From Euleptes europaea (Eukaryota > Chordata > Lepidosauria > Squamata > Sphaerodactylidae), in NCBI RefSeq assembly GCF_029931775.1, contig NC_079314.1, forward strand, positions 76,933,879-76,997,878: a stretch of DNA of 64,000 bases, read 5' to 3'. Below the pieces are notes generated by a model, which was given only the letters and a program-made list of their open reading frames with translations, did not search any database and was not told the DNA's origin. Both the position numbers and the translations under genes were made by a program. This document shows, piece by piece, positions 10,929 through 26,000 of this stretch (the stretch's first letter is position 1; each line of letters starts with the position of its first letter).

Positions 10929-11141
10929 CTACTTCCATAGACAATGGAAGTGAGCTGTGGCTCACGAAAGCTCTTACCCTGCCAGAAAATATTGTTGTTA
11001 GTCTTTAAGGTGCTACTGGACTCTGGCCCTTTTCTACTTCCATAGACAATGGAAGTGAGCTGTGGCTCACGAAAGCTCCTACCCTGCCAGAAAATATTGT
11101 TGTTAGTCTTTAAGGTGCTACTGGACTCTGGCCCTTTTCTA
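10861..11141 (+). repeat. Tandem array, 105-bp unit, about 2.7 copies
   Basis: Units start at 10,861, 10,966 and 11,071 (GAAAGCTC(C/T)TACCCT), giving an exact 105-bp period and near identity between units. Each unit holds the arm of the palindrome plus TTCCATAGACAATGGAAGTG, itself a small inverted repeat. The array ends just before the RPS16 CpG island. Confidence 0.92.
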
Positions 11142-11159
11142 CGTTCCTATGGCCCGAGT

Positions 11160-11538
11160 TGTGGCGCTGAGGAACGCTGATTCCCTTTGACACCCAGAAA
11201 CGATGCACGTGCAGAGGTATCGTCACGTATGAAGCGGCGTGCGGAGCTTTCCTGGTTCGCAGGGAGAGGGGCGTTCCGGACCCCTGACGCCCCGCCACGG
11301 CGCAGGCCGCCGACCCAAAGAAAGACGTCGTTTCGTTCGGGGAGACGCGGCCAGCCCCGAGCCCGGAAACGGCCTTCGCGAGGACGAGGTTTCACGACAC
11401 CTCCTCGCACCGCTCGGCCGGAAAGCGCGCGGCGGCGTCGCGCTGGCGGAAACGACGTCAAGCGTTGCGGCCGCGCCTGCCCCTGGGAGAGCGGCCTGGG
11501 AAACCCTGTTCTTCCTTTCGCGGCTGCTCTCGGTGACG
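11160..11538 (+). promoter_or_regulatory. RPS16: RPS16 CpG-island promoter and start region
   Basis: CpG density rises sharply after the tandem array and stays high to about 11,720. There is no TATA box. Near 11,511-11,520 the sequence CTTCCTTTCGCGG looks like the pyrimidine-rich 5'TOP start of ribosomal protein mRNAs, which makes their translation depend on mTOR/LARP1. A GTAGGC donor follows at 11,539. The start site is inferred from this pattern. Confidence 0.7.
11511..11538 (+). other. RPS16: RPS16 putative non-coding first exon (5' UTR)
   Basis: A short exon is proposed from the TOP-like start to GGTGACG|GTAGGC. The matching acceptor is TTTCTCTCACAG|GCGCCATG before 11,633, preceded by a long pyrimidine tract, so the ATG would lie at the start of exon 2. 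An unspliced leader running straight to the ATG is the alternative. Confidence 0.5.
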
Positions 11539-11636
11539 GTAGGCGCCTCGCTGGGTGGCTCCGGCCCTTTTTCTCCTTCTCCTCCACGTTCCTGCCTTCC
11601 TCTGGCTCATTCTGTTGTGTTTCTCTCACAGGCGCC

Positions 11637-15735
<4,099 letters not shown>

Positions 15736-15762
15736 AAAAAAAGCAATGCTTTCGAATTCTTA

Positions 15763-15768
15763 AATAAA
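15763..15768 (+). terminator. RPS16: RPS16 polyadenylation signal AATAAA
   Basis: AATAAA lies 27 bases after the stop codon, giving the very short 3' UTR usual for ribosomal protein mRNAs. Cleavage is expected 10-25 bases downstream, followed by a TTGTGTTGG GU-rich element. Confidence 0.88.
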
Positions 15769-17189
15769 CACAGAAATTTAACTTTTACCTTGTGTTGGTA
15801 TAAAAATGTGCAGTTGTATTTTCTTTGGCTGTTTGGGTTTTAAGGATAATTCAGTTTGTCAAGATTATATGTTACACCACCACTGTGAATTAGGTGACTT
15901 GTTCATTAAGATTTAAATTCCAGCTGACAGCATTTTATGTAGAAATAGAGGGACACAGGTTCCTTAGAAGGCTCACAGATGGAAGCAGAATGCATGTGGT
16001 TGTTGTCCGTCTCCTCGTTCCTGATACTTGAGTGGCCAGTTAATAGGATAGCATTTCCAACAGCACCATCATCAAGATTCATTATTCCCATTGGTGTCAC
16101 TGAGATTGAAGGTGGATTGCATGATAAAGCTGTGCCATCAGATAGCATAGACAACCAATGAAGAACATTTTTATATAAAACATTTATATGCTGCCTTTCC
16201 ACAGAAATAGGGTCCCCAAGGTAGGAAACTTCAAGGCCTTAAAACATTTTAAAAGTTAAAATATTAGGACTAGGGATTATAGAATTAGAAAACAATACGA
16301 GCAGGACAGTATCTATGGCAAGATACCCACCCTGAGCCTGGCCTTGTCCGGGATAGAGGGTGGGGTATAAATCCAAAGACTACATAAATAAAATAACAGA
16401 ATAGATCACAAGGTACAAGGCAATGCAACATGTTCATGGTGACTCCTTTCATGTGAACTACTGTATGCGGGTGAACTTACTTGCAGAACAAAATTCATTT
16501 CATCCAGACTAGAGGGGAGAACTCTTTGTTGCTGCTGGAAATAGAACTCAGTTCGCTACATGTATAGCCCGATTCTCTTGTGTAGTGATGTGCCTGTGTC
16601 TTATCAATATGAAGTGACACATGGAGGAAGCTGTGTGCTTTTTCTTTTCCAAACTCAGATTCTGCTTTGATCATAGCTTGATTAAAAACATTTTTTCTTG
16701 CATTTCATTCCCCTCCCCCCATCTTTAGCTATCTTGAGTTTGAAACCACACAGCTCAGTTTTGGACACGTTTTCTTAAAAATAAGTTGTTGGTTTTTTTG
16801 AGTAGGAAGCAAGCAAGAAAGAAGTATTCAGAATGTGTAGTTCAGTTAATACATGCACTAGGAAGTTATTTCTGTATTTGAAAGCAGTTGGTAATACTAA
16901 TAGGCCAGTTGAAAATGTAAGACTGTTCACCTTTGCACAAATTATTAGTTATTCTGCTTTCCACAATTCAGTGTGTGTGTAGAATTAGCACCCTTAAGAC
17001 TGATGTAGAGGACGCTAGTAACCTACATTGCTACATTTAGGGCCAAGCTACACAGTCTGTTTTGGAATACATAAAAAGCAGCTGTAGGAATGGGGGGGAA
17101 TGTTTGATATAGGTAGGGGCTGGAGTAAGGAGCCTGTGTTTGTTAAGGCCCTCCCATTTTCAGGAACAAACTGTCATTTATTTAATTCC

Positions 17190-17375
17190 CCACCATTGGT
17201 TGAGGATAAAACTGCTTACATCATTTCTTGCCTCCATTTTAACCTTGCAACAACCCTGTGAGATCGTGTGGCTGTGCGATTGGCCCAAGGCCACCCAGCA
17301 TGCTTCCATGGCAGAGCAGATATTTGACGCTTGGTTTCCCAGATCCTAGTCCGATAACCACTGCACCAAGTTGGC
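17190..17375 (-). repeat. tRNA-derived SINE, reversed
   Basis: Plus-strand text ends CCGATAACCACTGCACCAAG, the reversed A box region. The body has TTGGCCCAAGGCCACCCAGC and AACAACCCTGTGAGAT. Same broad family as the copy at 26,020. Confidence 0.7.
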
Positions 17376-17734
17376 ACAGCTCTTTTATCCCTAACAGGTG
17401 ACAGCTACAAGATGGGTACCTGGTTTTCTTTCTCCTGGGCTTAAAAGCTGCTCTAGAAGGTCAGTTTCATTCAGGGAAATTCCCTCATAAAAACAATATT
17501 TCAATAGATATCCTAAATAACTAGGAAAGGTTAAATCAATCCATGGTTTGTTATTAGCAAGATTCAGAGTTGCATGCTCCCCCCCCCCCCTTGGAACACT
17601 TGGTTCGCATGTCCCAGCAAAAGTGCAAGTCTTACAAGCATAAAACCAATAACCAGACAATTACAGCGTCTCAGCAGTATAAAGCAACACCAAGCAGGTG
17701 GCATAGAGGCTGTTTAACATAAAGAGAAAAAGTT

Positions 17735-17968
17735 GATTTTTTATACCCCGACTTTATCACTTAAGGGAGACTCAAACCAGCTTACAATGACCTTTCCCCT
17801 CCCCACAACAGACACCCTGTGAGGTGGGTGGGTAGGGGGGCTGAGAGCTGTAAGAGAGCTGTGACTAACCCAAGGTCGCCCAGCTGGCTTCATGTGTAGG
17901 AGTGGGAAATCAAGCCTGGTTCACCAGATCAGAGTCTACTGCTCTTAACCGCTACACCACATTGGCAT
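17735..17968 (-). repeat. tRNA-derived SINE, GTATAAAA-tail class, reversed
   Basis: Plus strand starts TTTTTTATACCCCGACTTTA, carries CCCCACAACAGACACCCTGT, and ends CTCTTAACCGCTACACCACA (reversed A box). The same class occurs at 37,850-38,157. Confidence 0.75.
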
Positions 17969-18636
17969 AAGCAGACAACTGAAAATTGGGATGAAACTTC
18001 AGTTTTAACCTTGCACCTATATGCTACTAGGAAAGGTGCCTGGAGACATCCAACAGAGGAGGGCATTAAAATGAGTTGCCCAACTTGGATTATCTGATGA
18101 TATTGATAATATTTTCAGACTTGAGAGCTCAGTATATTCCCTCTTAATCTGATAGCAAATTTATTACAAATGACTGTCAGAATCATGATTGGTTAGGTAC
18201 CCAGATGTATGTTCCACATGCCCAAAAAGACCATCGGGAGTGTATTCTAGTTTACTCAAAAGCCATTCATTTCATACCTTTTATTAGAACACAATGACAA
18301 CAATTATACAAGATTTTGAGTTTTTCAGAATTATCCTGGATGTGACAAAAGATCTCAGCCAAACAACTGGTTAGTTCAACTGTGAGTCTCAGATACCCAT
18401 ATTTTTTCTGCCTACATTCTTTAGCTTTGGTTATGTGGCCTGCAGGTCCTCTCTTCAAAGCTTCCATGCTTTCCCTCCCCAGGACTTTTTCCCTACACAG
18501 AAGGCCAGGGCTGACTAAAGTAATCCAGTGACAACATGCCTGTCCCAAATTTCCTCATGGAAGTTGCAGTTCATGAGCTGAAGAAGGATTGCTGGCGCAA
18601 CTGGAGGGAAGGGGGCTAGAGCTTGAAGCTATAAAC

Positions 18637-18921
18637 CGTGGGTGCACAACCTTTTTGAGCCTCAGGCACATTTGGAATTCTGACATGGCATAATGGGTGC
18701 AGCAACAACAACAAAGAGGCCAACAAAAGTATTACCACAACTCCAGTAACGCAGGTTAGATCCTTGTGCTGTGGTGGCGCATTTTAAAAAATTTGCACAG
18801 CCAATCATATCTCCAATATTCAGAAGCCCTGCTGGGCAAAGGCCCTCCCTGGCTCCACCCACCTTCTAGAAACACTTGGTGGGTGCCACGATGCCCACAA
18901 ACACCATGTTGGGGACTCCTG
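18637..18921. mobile_element. Short hAT-type element
   Basis: Ends CGTGGGTGCACAACC and GTTGGGGACTCCTG form an imperfect inverted pair typical of hAT/Charlie ends. They are flanked by an exact 8-bp duplication CTATAAAC (18,629-18,636 and 18,922-18,929). The 285-bp interior has no coding capacity. Confidence 0.85.
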
Positions 18922-19931
18922 CTATAAACTGTCAGCTGAGATGTGATAGCTGCTTTCACACATTCCTAATGATTCAGCTTTCATGTGAACTTGCATTCTG
19001 AAATGTTGAGAGTTTGCTCAGTGTGGTGGATTTGGTGACAGCAAGATGCTGTTGCTTCACTTGCTGTGATTCACTTGATGTGATTATGGCTACCAGATTC
19101 ATCTTCTGCCTTCCAAACATTTGAATGTCTGGAATCCCTTTGTAGCATTCTGATGAGACTCACTGAACCTTTTTGACTCATGAAATGCTGCTTAGGCACT
19201 TGATGTAATTTCTCTCTCTCTCTCAAGCTAAGTAGATTTGGTCTGGCAAATATCTGGGTAAAACAGCATATAACAATTCCACTTGAACGACTCTGAGTTC
19301 CTCTGGGACACTAATGTAAGAAATAATTAGGTGGCAAACGTACTGCACTATTTTCTTGATAATTTGTGAGCAATCTTTCAACGAGATTTTTTTTTTTTTT
19401 AAGCTCGAAGTTAACACTTGGGTACAAAGTGAAATTTACCTGGAATTCATTCACGTCCTTGCTATTAAAGTTGCTGAATGTTTGAACCCTAAATTGCGCC
19501 TGTCATAGAAAATGAAGAAAAGACAGGAAATCTGGATCCCTGTTGCTTCAAAGCACACAAATGCAAAATGATCCCTCAAATATGATGGGACAGAGAGATT
19601 TCTTTCTGTGCCACTGTCCCCAAGCACTATAAAGGTTTGATTCAGTCCAAAAGAGGAGTAGGAACGTCTGTTCTTGTGTAACTAATACTGACTTAGGTAA
19701 GGAGCTACCATGCATTACTAATGAGAGAAATCCAGCCAAAACGTTGCATGCAGCATTTCCAAAGCTCAAACAGACCTGACGGCGGCAAGGAAACTCCATA
19801 TTTCTTGTTTATCCTTTCTTTTACTTCACTTAGCAAATTTGCAAAGGACCTGAAGAACATTCACTGTTAAGATGCCATCATAGCTAAAGGAAACAATCTG
19901 GATACTTTCCATTTTAGGAAGCTAGATTGAA

Positions 19932-20010
19932 ATGAACATTGTGGGAAAAGTCAATTTCATGATACCTTGGAACATAATTTGTGTTCACTTCCTGCTGTTT
20001 TCTTTAGAAG
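19932..20010 (+). CDS. OTOGL: OTOGL coding exon 1, start and signal peptide
   Basis: Residues 1-26, MNIVGKVNF then a hydrophobic stretch ([15 protein letters not shown]). An in-frame TAG at 19,923-19,925 makes this ATG the first possible one. An acceptor-like TTTTAG ends at 19,917, so non-coding exons may lie upstream. Donor GTAAGG, phase 1. Confidence 0.8.
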
Positions 20011-23000
20011 GTAAGGGTTTTGGGTTTGTTTGTTTTTTGCTATGTTATTTATTTTTAAAGTTCTTCATGCATAAAAGTTGTGTTTATTCGTTTCCTTTGA
20101 AACTACTATTTCTCGTTTTGAAAACTGGTGAAAAGAATGGGTGTTGTTCTGTCAACTTTTGAATCTAACGCTGACTTTGATGCTTTGAAATAGGCTGTCC
20201 AACCAAACATTTTTGTTTAAAAACAAGACTTTTTTGGTAGTCTTTCTTTCTGATGAATGGATTTTTCCTAAGCTTTACGTATACACATTTAATGTTTGAC
20301 TGATTATAGAATAATTCTTAGCTGTTGTTGAAATGTTCATCTGTCGTGCTAATAGTAGGCACTCTGGATAGTTTAATGTGTTTGGTAGTGGAAGAGTCCT
20401 GAGCACAAAACTGTTATATTTCAAAGCTTCAGTCTTTTCACAGGACTGGCCTCTGCTAGGTAAGTAAAGCTAAACATGCAGACAAAACAAATAGATAAAC
20501 AACTTCCACCTTTATTTCAAAAGTATTTAATTTAAGGAGTCTTCACTGAAATTCTTGTTTAGTAATTTTGAGAAGAGTACAACTCATCCTTGTTTTTCAA
20601 AGTACATGCTAATGTGTTGGTCTTCATGGTTTATGTGAAGTCCATAGAAATGGATAAAGAGACTGAAATTCATTCTGCCTTCTTTTATCTAACAGGATCT
20701 GTCTGTGAATTCTCTCTTTTGAAAAGAACTCCACGGTGAGTTTGCATTCCTCATTTGCAGATATATGATAGTACATACAGCCTAAATGTGTAACTGGTGA
20801 TGTACTGGAGGTTTTAAGGGGGGAACAGATGATCTTAAGAATTTGTATGGGAATTAATGATCAGCTGAGAGGTATTTTTTAAAATGAAAACACTCCTATG
20901 CTGTAAGGGCATACAATGCAATATGCAGCATGTTTTGAAAGGTTTGAAAGAATGTGTTTTGATATGTTATAGGGTGACTGGAATTGAATTGGTACAAAAA
21001 CTTTGCATTAAAAAGGGCAACTAAATTAAAATTGTAATATTTTAAGTTTCTGCTGGGATATAGCACTCGTTATTTCAGTTTGAATAGTACTTCTTGGGGG
21101 AAATTGTATTTTTTATACACAACAAAAGCCAAGTGTTGTTGTTTTTAATATCTCGCCAAATCTATATGTTGCAGGATGGGTCTGAATCTCTAATTACCTT
21201 CATTTGCTCTTAGGCATGGGTAAGAAAGGCCATATGGAGCATGGTGTTTCTGATAAAGATGATTTAGGCATCAATTTATGTTCAGGAAAGTAGTAGCAGT
21301 TATTGAATACTGAAACCATCCATCCTATTCCTTTAACAGTAACTTCCATGGGAAGTTGTTCCTAATACCAACATTCCACTCAGTGGTAACTAAATTATAT
21401 TTATCGCTGAACCACCACGGCGGAAGTCTAAAAACATTGGTGGTAGGTCATAATGGGAGATAAAACAAATGACATTTTAACTGTAATATATTATTTAGCA
21501 TGACATTTGTAAAAACAAAAATCAATTTCTAAGGCAGTTTGCATGAAGCTGCATGAATACCTGATGGGTGCTAATTAGAATCTTTAATGAGCATTACACC
21601 TGTTCAGCTCCTGCTGGTGAATTGTGTGGGCAGACAGGGTTACAGATAGGGTTGCCAGGTCCCCTTTGGCCACCAGCGGAGGATGGGGGTGGTGGTAGGG
21701 TTGCCACATCCAGGTTGAGAAACTGCTGGGGCTTTGGGGATGGAGCCTGGGGAGAACAGGGGTACAATGGCGTACAGTGCCATAGAGTCCACCTTCCAAA
21801 ACATCCATTTTCTACAGGAGTACTGGAAATGAGCTGTAATTCCAGGAGATTCCTAATTGCAGATGTAATTGCCATTCACCAAGGGAGAGAAGTCCATAAA
21901 CCTGGTTCTATGTGTGTATGACTTCCAGCTGATTTGGGCTGAGGAAGTTTAATGTTCATCTTCATTTGAAATGAAAAATGTATTCCTTTTTAAATATCTG
22001 AAAACCATCATACCTTAATCTTTTTTTCCTGTAGACCTCAATACATCTGGTTCTTAATACTGTTGTACTTCACAAACCATAGTAATATCTCTCAGTTCAT
22101 ACCCAAGATGAAAAAGTTGGGTTCTTATGCATTTTGTCAAAGGGAGATATGAAAAAGGGGAAGCAATGTGAAAAAGAGTTACGGTAATCTGAGCAAAGTG
22201 TCTTTGATAAAGTGAGAGAAATCAGAGCAAAAACGCCCCTCTTTTGGGAGCTTTTTTATTCCGATTGCCTCCAATCCTTTGGTTGTACAAGATTCTCTTT
22301 GTTTTCTTCCAGGAATGACTTTAATGCAATTCGCCACAAAAGAGATCTCTTAGCAGCTAAGGTAGGTTATACCTCAAAAGGAAGGGGGGAAAAACCCACA
22401 TACCCACTCCTACTGGTCTGCAAGGGGAGTTTACTATCCTTACAATGAAGTCTTTGTGAAGCAGAATGGAAATGGTAATAGCAAGTCAGGGGTGAGGTGG
22501 AGTAGCTTTTCCGTACTTGTTTTCCTGCAACTCTCAAAATGCAAACCTACATTCATTCATTCATTCTTTGCAAATCGCTTTTTGAATTAATCACCCCAAC
22601 AAACTAAGTGACGCACATCAAGTGGAAAAAGGGGTCTTTCACTATTATCTCTTTCCATGAGAGCAAACAAAAAGGCTCGGAATTTTGTTAGTACTTGGCA
22701 AATAGCACAACCATGAAACAGTAGATGAGCTGTTTTTCAAATGGTGACCCTATTGTGACAGCTTTGACTGAGGTTTACAACAGGTTCCCAGGATAGAGTT
22801 TATACTTGTGAAAACTATTCCCCCTGGTCCAGTGCCTCGCTTCTCTTGAGATATCTGAAGGACAGCAGCAGACGTTACCTTTGTCATGTGGTTTTAATGT
22901 ATGGTTCCCTTTTCTCCCCAAAGGAATAGGGATCAGGGATCAAATAGCCTTAACTAAGGTGCACATGTTTCATTGTATGCAAATAGCAGTGAATTCCTCA

Positions 23001-26000
23001 GCTAGAGAACGTAATCTAGACAGTACGTGAAATCCAGACAAATACATGAAATTCCAGTGACTGCCTAGCCATGGGTTGTATCTTAATTCCTACAGGGAAG
23101 TTTTCTTTATAAAGGAATTTGATCTTATATGAACTTGAGCAGGATAAGCAAATTATTCTAGCAGAAACAATAAAGACAGTCACTTCCTAGTTTTCTGAAT
23201 ATAGTAAGAATGAAAGTTGCAATAACTTCAGAAATAGTGAATGCTGTAAACATCAAGTAAAAAGACAAAAAAATGTCTAGGGTCAACACTGCATTCGTTG
23301 TCAGGTCTGCTCAGAACACTACTGAAGTCGTCTTAAGGGGGCTTACTCCCAGAGAGTGGTCTTAAGATTGCACTAGCTCAGACCCTTCAACAATTCCAAC
23401 ACAAAATTCCAGGACACTTCCAATTTGTATTTCATATATAAAATGCTATTTACATTATAATATATGATATATAGGGTTGCTGCCAACCACCAGGTACTAG
23501 CTGGAGATCTCCAGCCGATACAGATCAGTTAAGAACATAAGAACATAAGAAAGGCCCTACTGGATCAGACCAAGGCCCATCAAGTCCAGCAGTCTGTTCA
23601 CACAGGGGCCAATCAGGTGCCTCTAGGAAGCCACTAACAAGACGAGTGCAGCAGCGCCATCCTGCCTGTGTTCCACCACACCCAAAATAATAGGCATGCT
23701 CCTCTGAAACTAGAGAGAATAGGTATGCAGCATGACTAGTATCCATTCTAACTAACAGCCATGAATACCCCTCTCCTCCATGAATATGTCCACTCCCCTC
23801 TTAAAGCCCTCCAAGCTGGCAGCCATCACCACATCCTGGGGCAGGGAGTTCCACAATTTAACTATGCGTTGTGTGAAAAAATACTTCCTTTTATCTGTTT
23901 TGAATCTCTCACCCTCCAGCTTCAGCAGATTACCCCGCGTTCTACTATTACGGGAGAGGGAGAAAAACGTCTCCCTGTCTACTCTCTCCAAACCATGCAT
24001 AATTTTATAGACCTCTATCATGTCTCCCCTCAGCCGCCTTCTTTCCAAGCTAAACAGCCCTAAGTAACTTAACCGCTCCCCATAGGTCAGTTGCTCTAGT
24101 CCCCTAAACAGTTCACCTGGAGAAATTGGCCACTTTGGCAATTGGACTCTATGGCATTGAAGTCCCTCTCCAAACCCCGCCCTCCTCAGGCTCCATCCCA
24201 AAAACCTCCTGCCAGTGGCAAAGAGGGACCTGACAACCCTAATGATATATGTATGTTTCTTTTCAGTACTGCTTAGTGCTGGTAGTTTAAATAAAGTGGA
24301 ATTTCTTCAATGTGTCCAGTGTTAAAATTATCTGGAGTTTTACATATAATCTCTAGGAAAATTCAAGATAATTTACTTCATTAAAAAGAAATCTTAATCT
24401 CCCTTCGTACAATCTGTGTATTGATTTGTATTACTCAATTCTGTAGGTTCTAATGCAAAATTTCTGCTTATACTAGAGCTCTTGCGCAAACAGAAATGCA
24501 AGAAAAAGACCACATGTATCTACTTGCACAAAATCTCATGCAACCAATATCTGGGTTCTATAATATATAATATATAAGCAGGACCATGCTAGATGTTGCA
24601 CAAAATCTTGCACAAGCAGTGTTTATGTTTCCATTTATTCATTGCTGTATCCAAGCTTAGGGAGCATTCCTAAGCAGGTCTACTCAGAATCCTATGAAGG
24701 TCTATTGAGGGAGACTTACTCATAGGGAAGTATTTTTAGGATTGCACTGTTAGAGTGGCATGAACACTCTGCTTTTGTTTCCCTGATAGACTGCAGAAGT
24801 TTCTTCTGGGGCTCGTGTTAATGAGTCCTTTTCTCAGGATCAAAATTCATCAAGAGGTCAGTACTGTAAAACATTCTTGTTGCCTCTTTTAAAAGATATC
24901 GGTGAAATGATCCATATTTTTCATGTAACTGGTTGCATATTTTCCTGTTTCTATATCTCTTACCAACAAGTCTTTAAATTATGATCTTTGTATTTCCAAG
25001 CTTACTATTCTGTTGTAAGAGTACTTCTCAGGATCTTGAACCTAAAGGCTAAAACAGTAAATAGTAAATTTCATGTCAGGAGTCAGATAACAGAACAGTT
25101 CATCAGCCCTCGTAATCACCACGTAGGGATGCCAGCCTCCAGGTGGGACCTGGGGATCCCCTGGAATTATAGCTCAACTCCAGACTACAGAGATCACTTC
25201 CCCTGGAGAAAATCTCATTCTTTGTTGACTGTGCAGCCCTGGTCCAAATTTCCTGTAGGTGCAGGTAGGCCACAGTCCCAGAGCTGTTAGTGGCTCTGCA
25301 TCTTCAGTGGCCTCATTGCCTTTTTAAAGGAATTTCCTTTCCTTTTATTTTTTTGCCTTGGGGGCAAGTGTCTATCCTAGCATTACATTCAAATGCAGTC
25401 GTTCAATATTTAATAATATTGTTTCTTAGAATTTTTAGAGTGTATTTCAAGTCTCTAACATTATCTCAGTAATATCTGCAGTAGTCCAGCAATGTAGTCT
25501 ATTAATCCACAAGTTGCTGATTGGAGATGACGCTGAGGGAATATTGGCTTATTTAAGGACATCCAGTGAAGTCATAGTTTGAGCCGTAGGGTTGCCAGGT
25601 CCCTCTTTGCCACCGGTGGGAGGTTTTGGGGGCGGAGCCTGAGGAGGGCAGGGTTTGCGGAGGGACTTCAATGCCATAGAGTCCAATTGCCAAAGCGGCC
25701 ATTTTCTCCAGGTGAACTGATAGGGTTGCCAACTGCCAGGTAGTAGCTGGAGATCTCCTGCTAATTCAACTGATCACCAGCTGATAGAGATCATATCGCC
25801 TGGAGAAAAATGGCCGCTTTGGCAATGGAACTCTATGGCATTGAAGTCCCTCCCCTCCCCAAACCCTGCCCTCTTCAGGCTCCGCCCCCAAATCTCCCGC
25901 CGGTTGAGAAGAGGGACCTGGCAACCCTATGAACTGATCTCTGTCTGCTGGAGATCAGTTGTAATAGCTGGAGATCTCCAGCTATCACCTGGAGGTTAGC

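Larger units (their letters stand above)
15786..19931. other. RPS16-OTOGL intergenic spacer
   Basis: No additional gene is seen. It contains a LINE-tail-like piece near 16,165-16,400 (GAGGGTGGGGTATAAATCC), two reversed tRNA-derived SINEs (17,190-17,375 and 17,735-17,968), a C10 tract at 17,581, a short hAT element (18,637-18,921), a TC microsatellite at 19,209-19,224 and a T-rich tract near 19,388. The OTOGL promoter is presumably inside or its first exons lie here, but no distinctive core promoter was found. Confidence 0.6.

Noticed and set aside
10861-11141. CRISPR-like array
   Set aside because: Units are 105-bp tandem copies without unique spacers, in a vertebrate genome.
20444-20459. 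16-bp micro-exon between OTOGL exons 1 and 2 (CAG|...TAG|GTAAGT)
   Set aside because: Including it puts a stop codon into the next exon, while direct joining of 20,010 to 20,696 keeps the frame open.
23752-24201. 149-codon minus-strand host gene
   Set aside because: The frame fuses MITE sequence to a CR1-type LINE C-terminus.
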